Notes: generated from the letters alone by a model not told the origin. A DNA stretch of 6,543 bases from an uncultured Gammaproteobacteria bacterium (GCA_903921135.1 CAIXOY010000704.1:1-6543), one strand, 5' to 3'. Positions 1-5,749 are shown, numbered from the stretch's first letter. Program-made: numbers and translations.

Positions 1-490
1 CCTCGCCGAGCGCCTCGTCCTGGCCGGCGACATCGAGTAGTTCACCGCGCATGTCGACCAGGAACTTGATGCCCTCGGGCAGCGAGTTCAGCAGCGTGAG
101 CAAGCGCACACGTGGCGAGGACAGGGACTCGCGCAGCGCCGCGCGCGCGGCCGGGCTGCGGGATGTGCGCCAGGCCTCTATGGCGGTGTCGATCGCGCTC
201 TCGTCAGTGCCGAACTCCGTGCCCAGCAGCCTGAGGAAGCGTGTACGCCCCGTTGCACTCAGGGCCGCATAGGCGTGTCCGATGCGCGTGGCTTCGGCAC
301 GCCTTGCGTACTCGGCGCCGCTCATCGCAAGGCAGGCCCGTACGCGATCGCGGAGGAATGCGAGATCGGCGTCCGGCAAGTCAGAGGCGAGTGACCACGC
401 CGTCTCACCGCGCAGAGAGGTGTTCAGTTCCGCCCACGCGCGGCGCAGTCCTTCGAGGCTTCGATTGAGCAGTGAGCGCTGTATCGTCAT
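1..490 (-). CDS. Malonyl-CoA decarboxylase, N-terminal part (gene continues past the left edge)
   Basis: The minus strand is open from about position 568 to the window edge. Read from the ATG at 490-488 it gives about 163 residues of a largely helical protein starting MTIQRSLLNRSLEGLRRAW. The segment LPEGIKFLVDMRGELLD near the edge (complement of roughly 32-80) is characteristic of the malonyl-CoA decarboxylase N-terminal helical domain. The enzyme converts malonyl-CoA to acetyl-CoA and CO2; its catalytic acyltransferase-like domain (His/Ser) would lie outside the window, so activity cannot be judged here. Start choice is uncertain: a GGAGG (minus strand, 510-506) sits 6 nt before an in-frame TTG at 499 but 15 nt before the ATG at 490. 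Further in-frame ATGs at 547 and 568 lack a ribosome site. The gene is divergent from the aldehyde dehydrogenase, with the intervening DNA probably holding promoters for both. Family call is from recognised motif and composition, fairly sure. Confidence 0.8.
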   Translation of the reverse strand, partial: MTIQRSLLNRSLEGLRRAWAELNTSLRGETAWSLASDLPDADLAFLRDRVRACLAMSGAEYARRAEATRIGHAYAALSATGRTRFLRLLGTEFGTDESAIDTAIEAWRTSRSPAARAALRESLSSPRVRLLTLLNSLPEGIKFLVDMRGELLDVAGQDEALGE

Positions 491-505
491 GGCGTCCAAT
501 CTAGG

Positions 506-510
506 CCTCC
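506..510 (-). promoter_or_regulatory. Ribosome binding site that bears on the malonyl-CoA decarboxylase start
   Basis: The minus strand reads GGAGG at 510-506. It is 6 nt upstream of an in-frame TTG (499-497), an ideal distance, and 15 nt upstream of the ATG at 490, which is long. This favours the TTG, although ATG is the commoner codon; the two proteins differ by only three residues. Confidence 0.45.
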
Positions 511-559
511 GTTGGCTGATCGGCCAAGCCCCCACGGCCTCGCCCATGGCGTACTTAAA

Positions 560-571
560 CTCATGCATGAG
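560..571. promoter_or_regulatory. 12-bp perfect palindrome, candidate operator
   Basis: CTCATGCATGAG is its own reverse complement. It sits between the divergent genes, upstream of every candidate start except the ATG at 568 on the minus strand, which it would overlap. A dimeric regulator could bind here, but a 12-bp palindrome also has a few percent chance of occurring in a region this size. Confidence 0.25.
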
Positions 572-594
572 CCAAGGAATATCAGGTCTTGCAC

Positions 595-607
595 GGCTGG
601 TACAGCC
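595..607. repeat. Short inverted repeat GGCTG-GTA-CAGCC
   Basis: A perfect 5-bp dyad with a 3-bp centre lies about 20 bp upstream of the candidate -35 element for the dehydrogenase operon. This is a position compatible with an activator site for a LysR-type protein. The arms are short, so the evidence is weak. Confidence 0.2.
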
Positions 608-626
608 ACCGCCACGGACTGTAGCG

Positions 627-654
627 TTGCGATGGAAATCGAGCTGCGTACACT
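627..654 (+). promoter_or_regulatory. Candidate sigma70-type promoter for the dehydrogenase operon
   Basis: TTGCGA (627-632) and TACACT (649-654) are separated by 16 bp; each box matches four of six consensus bases. Transcription would start near 661, giving a leader of about 40 nt before the ATG at 703. The boxes are imperfect, as expected for an activated promoter, and no experimental support can be claimed. Confidence 0.3.
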
Positions 655-680
655 GGCCCCCGGCGGGCCCTTCCGTGGCC

Positions 681-691
681 CCTCAATGAGG
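681..691 (+). promoter_or_regulatory. Shine-Dalgarno sequence inside a small hairpin
   Basis: CCTC (681-684) can pair with GAGG (688-691) across a 3-nt loop. The latter is the core of the ribosome site GAGGA for the dehydrogenase, about 10 nt before its ATG. A second stem, GGGCC (665-669) with GGCCC (677-681), would share base 681 and so compete slightly with it. The stems are short; regulation of translation is only a possibility. Confidence 0.25.
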
Positions 692-702
692 AAAGCTCAC
701 CC

Positions 703-2124
703 ATGTACATCAATGGCCAGTGGCCTTCCGGGGGCAGCGCCTTTGCTGTCCACAACCCTGCCAACGGGGAGCAGATAGGAACCGCACCTGATGGTGGCGC
801 AGCCGATGCCCGCGCGGCCATCGATGCCGCCTGTGCAGTCTTCCCGGCATGGGCTGCAGCGGGTGCCTATGAGCGCTCGGCCAAGCTCTACCGCGCCTGG
901 GAACTCATGATGGCCAAACGCGAGGAACTCGCGCGCCTGATGACCGCCGAGCAGGGCAAGCCGCTCAAGATGGCGCTGACCGAGGTGAAGTACGCCGCGG
1001 ACTTCCTGCTCTGGTTTGCCGAGGAAGCCAAGCGCGTCTACGGCGAGATCATCCCCTCGGCGCGCGCGGATCAGCGATTCCTCGTGCGGCGCGAGCCGGT
1101 GGGCGTGGTCTGCGCGATCACGCCCTGGAACTACCCCGTCTCGATGATCACCCGCAAGGTGGCGCCCGCGCTTGCGGCCGGTTGCACCATCGTGCTGAAG
1201 CCCGCGGAATCCACGCCCCTCTGCGCGATGGCGGTCTTCCGCATTCTGGAAGAGGCGGGCATTCCTGCTGGCGTTGCCAACCTCGTTACGACATCCGATC
1301 CCGCGCCCGTCGGCGAGGTGTTCTGCACGGATCCGCGCGTGCGCAAGCTGAGCTTCACCGGTTCCACCGAGGTGGGGCGAATGCTCTACCAGCGCGCCGC
1401 GGCGCAGTTCAAGCGCGTGTCGCTGGAGCTCGGCGGCCACGCGCCGTTCATCGTCTTCGAGGACGCCGATCCGGTGCATGCGGCCAAGGGCGCGGTCGCG
1501 GTCAAGTTCCTGAACACCGGGCAGGCCTGCATCAGCCCGAATCGCATCTTCGTGCAGCGCTCGATTGCCGAGCCTTTCCTGCGCACGCTCGAAGCGCGCG
1601 TCGCGGCGCAGCGAGCCGGCGATGGCATGGACGACAAAAGCACGGTAGGACCACTCTTCAGCCAGCGCGCCATCGACAAGGTCGAGGCACAGGTGCAGGA
1701 CGCGCTTGCTCTGGGCGCGACGCTGCACACGGGTGGCAGGCGCCTGAGGGATGGCGGCCTCGAACGCGGGTTTTTCTATGCGCCCACGCTGCTCAGCGCG
1801 GTCACGCCCGCGATGCGCATCTACCGCGAAGAGACCTTCGGCCCGGTGGCACCGGTGATCCTCTTCGACACCGAGCAGGAAGCGCTCGCCATGGCGAACG
1901 ACACCCACTACGGGCTCGCCTCCTACGTGTACACGCAGAACCTCGCGCGGGCGATGCGCATGTTCGAGGCGCTGCAGTTCGGCATGGTCGGCATCAACGA
2001 CATCAACCCCACCAGCGCCGCGGCGCCTTTCGGTGGCATCAAGGACAGCGGCCTCGGCCGCGAGGGCGCACGCCAGGGCATCGAGGAATACCTCGATACC
2101 AAGTTGGGCGGCTTCAGCATCTGA
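703..2124 (+). CDS. NAD(P)-dependent aldehyde dehydrogenase, succinate-semialdehyde dehydrogenase-like
   Basis: A 473-residue cytosolic enzyme of the aldehyde dehydrogenase superfamily, full length for the GabD/SSADH group, expected to oxidise an aldehyde to the acid with NAD(P)+. Visible landmarks in order: TPWNYP (140-145, oxyanion Asn143), KPAES (166-170, cofactor-binding Lys166), SFTGST (217-222), LELGG with general base Glu242, nucleophile Cys276 in NTGQACISPN, ETFGP (377-381) and GGIKDSGLGREG (444-455). Compared with human SSADH, the carboxylate-binding Arg of the MITRKV segment is kept (Arg151) and the Ser near the C-terminus is Thr437. The Arg six residues before the catalytic Cys is Leu270, and the redox-switch Cys two residues after it is Ser278. 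The substrate may therefore not be succinate semialdehyde. The ATG at 703 follows GAGGA at 688-692. It is the first gene of the run, 14 bp before the GcvT-like gene. Family very sure, substrate unknown. Confidence 0.93.
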   Translation: MYINGQWPSGGSAFAVHNPANGEQIGTAPDGGAADARAAIDAACAVFPAWAAAGAYERSAKLYRAWELMMAKREELARLMTAEQGKPLKMALTEVKYAADFLLWFAEEAKRVYGEIIPSARADQRFLVRREPVGVVCAITPWNYPVSMITRKVAPALAAGCTIVLKPAESTPLCAMAVFRILEEAGIPAGVANLVTTSDPAPVGEVFCTDPRVRKLSFTGSTEVGRMLYQRAAAQFKRVSLELGGHAPFIVFEDADPVHAAKGAVAVKFLNTGQACISPNRIFVQRSIAEPFLRTLEARVAAQRAGDGMDDKSTVGPLFSQRAIDKVEAQVQDALALGATLHTGGRRLRDGGLERGFFYAPTLLSAVTPAMRIYREETFGPVAPVILFDTEQEALAMANDTHYGLASYVYTQNLARAMRMFEALQFGMVGINDINPTSAAAPFGGIKDSGLGREGARQGIEEYLDTKLGGFSI

Positions 2125-2138
2125 CAGGAACCACACGC

Positions 2139-3299
2139 ATGAGCCAATCCCCCGCACCCAAGGTCGCCGGCGGCGTACTGAACATCTCGAGCCACCGCTT
2201 CCTGCGCTCGCCGTTCTTCCGCTTCTACGACTGCCCCGAGGCCCGCTACGGCGTCTACAACCAGCGCCTCTACCCGCTCGATCTGGGCGGCGACACGCTT
2301 GCGGAGTACTGGCGCCTGCGCCACAACGCGATCCTCTACGACGTCCCCGAGCGCCCGCTCGAGATCAGCGGCCCGGATGCCGTGGCGCTGCTCGACAAGG
2401 TGCTGGTGCGCCGCACCGGCAACCTGGGCGTAAACCGCGCGGCCTATGGCCTTGCCTGCGATATGAGCGGCGGCCTGCTGATGGACGGCGTGCTGATGCG
2501 GCTCGCGGAAGACCGATTCTGGTACGTGATGGCCGATGGCGAATTCCTGCCCTGGCTGCAGGCGCACGCGATCGGCATGGACGTGCGCGTCTTCGATCCG
2601 GGCATGTGGGTGCTGCAGGTACAGGGCGCGCGATCCCTAGACATCCTGCAGGCCGTGGCAGATCCCGCTCCGGGGCCCGACTGGCGCTATTTCGGCGTTG
2701 CGCACGCGAGCATCGCGGGGCAGCCGGTGGTGCTCTCGCGCACCGGGTGGACGAGCGAACTGGGCTTCGAGATCTACACGCCCATCGATGGCGCGCAGAA
2801 CGGCGAGCTTTGGCAGCTGTTGCTCGAGCGCGGCGCGGCCTTCGGCCTGCAGGCGGCCTCGCTCGCCTCCATGACGGCACGTCGCATCGAGGCCGGCATC
2901 CTCGACTACGGCACCGACATCGACACCAGCCTGAACCCCTGGCAGGCGGGGCTCGGGCGCTTCGTCGACATGGATCGCGGTGATTTCATCGGGCGTGATG
3001 CGCTGGAGCGTTGCGACCGCACGCTGCGTCTCACGGGTTTACGTTGCGAGGCGGGCGTGCCGCGGCGCGGTGCGCCGGTGGTCTCGGCTTCCGGCATAAC
3101 GGGCCATGTGACGGCGTCGGCACGGTCGCCGGAGCTTGGTTGCGGGATCGCGCTGTTGCGTTTCGAAGGCGCAGCGCCAGCGGCAGGCACGCGCATCGAC
3201 GTCGATACCGACACGGGCGTGCAACAAGCAGTCATCACGGAGCCGCCGTTCTTCGACACGGAAAAGCGCATCGCGCGCGGCTTGCCGCTGCAGGCCTGA
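2139..3299 (+). CDS. GcvT-fold aminomethyltransferase family protein, DmdA-like (putative THF-dependent demethylase)
   Basis: A 386-residue protein of the glycine-cleavage T-protein fold, whose members pass a one-carbon group to tetrahydrofolate. An N-terminal folate-binding domain spans roughly 40-275 and a C-terminal barrel roughly 290-375. Seen: VYNQRLYPLDLGG then AEYWRLRHNAILYDV (40-69), GGLLMDGV (111-118), SRTGWTSELGFEIY (200-213), RRIEAGILDYGTD (248-260) and NPWQAGLGRFVD (266-277). The VYN...YW...L..D block and the RIE(A/G)G...YG..(D/N) block resemble DMSP demethylase DmdA more than GcvT, and the ARD motif of true T-proteins is absent. In GcvT a GGxxDD pair carries the catalytic Asp; here it is Met115-Asp116. 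No gcvH or gcvP is nearby, which argues against a glycine-cleavage role. The ATG at 2139 follows AGGAA with 8-nt spacing. The frame stays open far upstream across the dehydrogenase gene, but that stretch is a shadow. Family sure; demethylase activity and substrate are inference. Confidence 0.88.
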   Translation: MSQSPAPKVAGGVLNISSHRFLRSPFFRFYDCPEARYGVYNQRLYPLDLGGDTLAEYWRLRHNAILYDVPERPLEISGPDAVALLDKVLVRRTGNLGVNRAAYGLACDMSGGLLMDGVLMRLAEDRFWYVMADGEFLPWLQAHAIGMDVRVFDPGMWVLQVQGARSLDILQAVADPAPGPDWRYFGVAHASIAGQPVVLSRTGWTSELGFEIYTPIDGAQNGELWQLLLERGAAFGLQAASLASMTARRIEAGILDYGTDIDTSLNPWQAGLGRFVDMDRGDFIGRDALERCDRTLRLTGLRCEAGVPRRGAPVVSASGITGHVTASARSPELGCGIALLRFEGAAPAAGTRIDVDTDTGVQQAVITEPPFFDTEKRIARGLPLQA

Positions 3300-3305
3300 G
3301 ACTCT

Positions 3306-4229
3306 ATGCGCCGGCGCCTACCCTCGCTGAATGCGCTGCGCGCCTTCGAGGCGGCGGCCCGTCACATGAGCTACAAGGCTGCGGCCGAGGAGCTCTGCGT
3401 GTCGCAGTCGGCGGTGAGCCACCAGGTGAAGGGGCTGGAGGATGCCCTCGGCATCACGCTCTTCGTGCGCAAGGTACGCGGGCTCGAACTCACCGCTGCG
3501 GGCAAGCTCTACATGCCGGTGCTGAGTGTGGCCTTCGATGGCATCGCCGAGGGCACGGCGCGGCTGCTGCAGGGGCGTTCCGACAGCGTGCTCACGCTGC
3601 AGGTCTATTCCACCTTCACGATGCGCTGGCTCCTGCCGCGGCTCTCGCGTTTCCAGGAGGCTTGTCCCGGCTTCCGCGTGCATCTTCATACTGCGCAGCA
3701 GGACCCGCAGTTTTCGCAGGCCGATATCGATGCCGCCATCATCATCGGCCAGCCCGAGCAGCCGGGTGTGCATTACGAGCCCTTGTTCGGCTGCGAGCTG
3801 TTCCCTGTCTGCAGCCCGGCCTACCTCGCGGATCATCCCGAGTTGCGCGAGCCTGCCGACCTTGCAGGGCAGGATTTGCTGCAGGTCTATCCCTCCGCCG
3901 ACGATTGGCCTGCGTGGTTCCGCGCGCACGGCCTCGAGCTGCCGCCGCAGCCGGCGGGCCTGCGCTTCGAAAGCTACGACGTGGCGCTCGCAAGCGCGGT
4001 GCGCGGCATCGGTGTGGCGCTCGGGCAGCAGCCCTACATGGAGCGCGATCTCAAGGCCGGCACGCTGGTGGAGGTGTTTGCGGGCAAGCGCGTGACCAAC
4101 CCCAACCGCTGGTTCCTGGCCTGTCGCAACGAGATGCGTGCGCAAGCGAAGTTCGTCGCCTTCGAGCGGTGGTTGCTCGCGGAGATCGTTGCTGACGAAT
4201 CGCTCGCGGGACTGCGCCAGTCCGCCTGA
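3306..4229 (+). CDS. LysR-type transcriptional regulator, GcvA-like
   Basis: A 307-residue DNA-binding regulator. The N-terminal winged helix-turn-helix covers about 1-65, with the helix pair in SYKAAAEELCVSQSAVSHQV (22-41) and the wing ending at LELTAAG (60-66). A periplasmic-binding-protein-like effector domain follows at about 92-295. RRRLPSLNALRAFEAAARH and RWLLPRLSRFQ (107-117) are typical of the GcvA/AmpR group. It starts 6 bp after the GcvT-like gene with only a weak ribosome site, so translation is probably coupled to that gene. It is therefore likely to be co-transcribed with the dehydrogenase and GcvT-like genes and to control them, perhaps binding at 491-702, in which case the operon would be autoregulated. 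LysR genes are more often divergent from their targets. The effector is unknown. GcvA itself controls glycine cleavage, but similarity at this level does not show that role here. Confidence 0.93.
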   Translation: MRRRLPSLNALRAFEAAARHMSYKAAAEELCVSQSAVSHQVKGLEDALGITLFVRKVRGLELTAAGKLYMPVLSVAFDGIAEGTARLLQGRSDSVLTLQVYSTFTMRWLLPRLSRFQEACPGFRVHLHTAQQDPQFSQADIDAAIIIGQPEQPGVHYEPLFGCELFPVCSPAYLADHPELREPADLAGQDLLQVYPSADDWPAWFRAHGLELPPQPAGLRFESYDVALASAVRGIGVALGQQPYMERDLKAGTLVEVFAGKRVTNPNRWFLACRNEMRAQAKFVAFERWLLAEIVADESLAGLRQSA

Positions 4230-4230
4230 A

Positions 4231-4260
4231 CCGCGGGCACTACCACGCAGAGGGCCGCGG
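4231..4260 (+). terminator. Weak candidate stem-loop after the LysR gene
   Basis: CCGCGG at 4231-4236 and 4255-4260 can pair with an 18-nt loop just after the LysR stop codon. There is no T-tract directly after it (a run of six T lies 34 nt later at 4294-4299), and the loop is large. It may partly separate transcription of the oxygenase gene, or may mean nothing. Confidence 0.15.
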
Positions 4261-4288
4261 CGCGCACAATCGGCTCATCAATCCGCGT

Positions 4289-4293
4289 GGAGA
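4289..4293 (+). promoter_or_regulatory. Ribosome binding site that decides the oxygenase start
   Basis: GGAGA lies 7 nt before the GTG at 4301 but only 4 nt before the in-frame TTG at 4298. The distance favours GTG. The spacer is almost entirely T (4294-4299), giving an unstructured approach to the start codon. Confidence 0.55.
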
Positions 4294-4300
4294 TTTTTTG

Positions 4301-5653
4301 GTGGCAAACCCCGCAACAGCGCACCCTTTTCTGCATGGTGAATTCGCACCTGTCCGCGAGGAAACCACCGCTTTCGATTTGCGTGTGACCGGCGCGATCC
4401 CGCCCGGGCTCTGCGGGCGTTTCCTGCGCAACGGCCCCAACCCGATCGCCGCGGTGAACGAGAGCACGCACCACTGGTTTCTCGGCAACGGCATGGTCCA
4501 CGGCATACGTCTGCGCGAGGGTCGCGCCGAGTGGTACCGCAACCGCTACGTGCGCACGCCGGACGTCACCGATGTGCTGGGCGAGCCGCGCTGCCCCAAT
4601 CCCTGGCCTCCGGGGCACGGGGTGTTCTCGGCCAACACCCACGTGATGGTGCACGCGGGCCGTACGCTCGCGCTGGTGGAGGGCGGCAGCCCGCCGGTGG
4701 AACTTTCCTTCGATCTCGATACCGTCAGCGTGGCGGATTTCGGTGGCACCTTGCCCGGGCCCTTCAGCGCACATCCCAAGCGTGATCCGGCCACGGGCGA
4801 ATGGCACGCGATGGGTTACTTCTGGGCCTGGGGCAACCGAGTGCAGTACCTCGTCGTTGGTGCGGATGGCCGTGTGCGGCGCACGGTGGATATTCCGCTG
4901 CCCGGCGCCCCCATGATCCACGACATGGCAATCACCGAGCGCTACGCGCTGGTCTTCGACCAACCCTGCACCTTCAACCACGCCGCTGCGGTGGCGGGCG
5001 CGCCCTTGCCGTACCGCTGGGATCCCGACTACGTGCCGCGCATCGGTTTGCTCCCGCGCGAGGGCGGAGCGGATGACATCGTCTGGATCGAGACCGAGTC
5101 CTGTTATGTCTTCCACCCCATGAACGCTTTCGATACGGCCGACGGTCTCGTGCATGTCGACGTGGTGCGTCATCCGCGCATGTTCGCCACCGAGCAGCGC
5201 GGCCCGATGGAAGGGCGCCCGGTGCTGGAGCGCTGGATGCTCGATCCCGCGCGGCGCAGCTTCCGCGCGACGCGTCTGGACGAGCGCCCCGTGGAGTTTC
5301 CGCGCATCGACGAACGCCTCACGGGCCTGCCGTATCGCTACGGTTATGCATCAATGCCCGGGCGCGGTTTCGCGCAGCGCGCGATTGTGCGTTACGACAT
5401 GCAGAGCGGTGCGAGCGCGCTGCGTGACGAAGGTGAGGGCAAGGGATTCGGGGAGCCCGTGTTCGTCCCGCGCCGCGCGGATGCAGCAGAAGACGATGGC
5501 TGGATCATGGCGCTGCGGCTGGATCGGGCCACGGATCGCAGTGATCTCGTGATTCTGGATGCCGCTGATATTGCGGGAGAGCCGGTGGCCACCGTACATC
5601 TGCCGGTGCGGGTGCCTGCGGGTTTTCATGGGAGCTGGTGCCCGGATGGCTGA
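4301..5653 (+). CDS. Carotenoid-cleavage-type oxygenase (retinal pigment epithelial membrane protein family)
   Basis: A 450-residue enzyme of the seven-bladed beta-propeller non-heme iron family, which uses O2 to cleave a carbon-carbon double bond, normally giving two aldehydes or ketones. All four iron-ligand histidines are visible: His158 (SAHPK), His207 (MIHDM), His272 (VFHPMNAF) and His443 (GFHGSW). Supporting motifs are FLRNGPNP (41-48), a WFLGNGMVHG (59-68) variant of the usual W-F-D-G-D-G-M-x-H, and FGEPVFVPR (383-391) with a second-shell Glu. Known families include apocarotenoid-15,15'-oxygenase and lignostilbene dioxygenase. The LALVEGG segment (123-129) has Val126 where, as I recall, lignostilbene enzymes have a phenol-binding Lys, so a 4-hydroxystilbene substrate is not favoured. 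The GTG start is chosen by its ribosome site. The gene lies 71 bp after the LysR gene on the same strand, so it is possibly co-transcribed. Family very sure, substrate unknown. Confidence 0.93.
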   Translation: MANPATAHPFLHGEFAPVREETTAFDLRVTGAIPPGLCGRFLRNGPNPIAAVNESTHHWFLGNGMVHGIRLREGRAEWYRNRYVRTPDVTDVLGEPRCPNPWPPGHGVFSANTHVMVHAGRTLALVEGGSPPVELSFDLDTVSVADFGGTLPGPFSAHPKRDPATGEWHAMGYFWAWGNRVQYLVVGADGRVRRTVDIPLPGAPMIHDMAITERYALVFDQPCTFNHAAAVAGAPLPYRWDPDYVPRIGLLPREGGADDIVWIETESCYVFHPMNAFDTADGLVHVDVVRHPRMFATEQRGPMEGRPVLERWMLDPARRSFRATRLDERPVEFPRIDERLTGLPYRYGYASMPGRGFAQRAIVRYDMQSGASALRDEGEGKGFGEPVFVPRRADAAEDDGWIMALRLDRATDRSDLVILDAADIAGEPVATVHLPVRVPAGFHGSWCPDG

Positions 5654-5683
5654 TGCGTGTCCCGGAGCGCGCATCGCTCTGGC

Positions 5684-5720
5684 GGCTGATCTATGATCGG
5701 CCAACTGCCTCAGCGCAGTT
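5684..5720 (+). terminator. Tandem hairpins after the oxygenase gene
   Basis: The first arm pair, 5684-5691 with 5695-5702, forms an 8-bp stem (one G-U pair) with a 3-nt loop. The second, AACTGC (5703-5708) with GCAGTT (5715-5720), is a perfect 6-bp stem with a 6-nt loop and abuts the first. They begin 30 bp after the oxygenase stop codon. No T-run follows, so an intrinsic terminator is not proven; they could instead protect the upstream mRNA or sit in the leader of the next gene. Confidence 0.35.
5692..5697 (+). promoter_or_regulatory. Possible -10 element for the DUF3617 gene
   Basis: TATGAT matches five of six consensus bases and lies 52 bp before the ATG at 5750. No good -35 box is found 16-18 bp upstream, and the element falls in the first of two hairpins, so the dyad may explain it instead. 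The next gene differs in likely function from the upstream run, which makes a promoter of its own plausible. Confidence 0.25.
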
Positions 5721-5749
5721 CATCGCAACCCTGCAAGGAGAACCTCCCC

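Larger units (their letters stand above)
491..702. other. Divergent intergenic region between decarboxylase and dehydrogenase genes
   Basis: About 210 bp separate two divergent starts, the usual place for a shared control region. It contains a 12-bp perfect palindrome (560-571), a 5-bp dyad with a 3-nt gap (595-607), a possible sigma70-type promoter (627-654) and small hairpins in the leader of the dehydrogenase (665-691). A LysR-type regulator is encoded in the plus-strand run, so this region is where its operator would be expected. I did not see a clean T-N11-A LysR box or a convincing promoter for the minus-strand gene. Confidence 0.5.

Noticed and set aside
51..689. Plus-strand open frames (73, 75 and 135 codons) in the first 700 bases
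   Set aside because: Most of this area is covered by the malonyl-CoA decarboxylase on the other strand. The frames are Arg/Ser-rich shadows without ribosome sites.
1182..2138. Upstream extension of the GcvT-like frame to 1182, which would make a 705-residue protein
   Set aside because: The extra part overlaps the dehydrogenase coding sequence in another frame and has low-complexity Arg/Ala/His composition. The ATG at 2139 has a good ribosome site and begins the conserved protein.
697..2157. Long antisense open frame (486 codons) opposite the aldehyde dehydrogenase
   Set aside because: Its translation is rich in Arg, Ala and His with no recognisable domain. It mirrors a well-supported gene and is the expected by-product of GC-rich third codon positions.
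2139..3299. Calling this gene gcvT of the glycine cleavage system
   Set aside because: No gcvH or gcvP is adjacent, the ARD motif and first catalytic Asp are missing, and the sequence blocks resemble DmdA more.
3011..4195. 394-codon plus-strand frame overlapping the GcvT-like and LysR genes
   Set aside because: It overlaps two confident genes in another frame, with composition typical of a shadow and no motif.
4294..4299. Run of six T as a phase-variable tract or an intrinsic terminator tail
   Set aside because: Six bases is short for slippage, it lies before the chosen start rather than in the coding frame, and no stem directly precedes it.
4034..5173. 379-codon minus-strand frame opposite the oxygenase
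   Set aside because: It lies opposite the oxygenase whose four iron ligands are intact, and its own translation shows no domain.
5693..5749. N-terminal extension of the DUF3617 protein to an ATG at 5693
   Set aside because: It would bury the signal peptide behind 19 polar residues and ignores the good AAGGAG before 5750.
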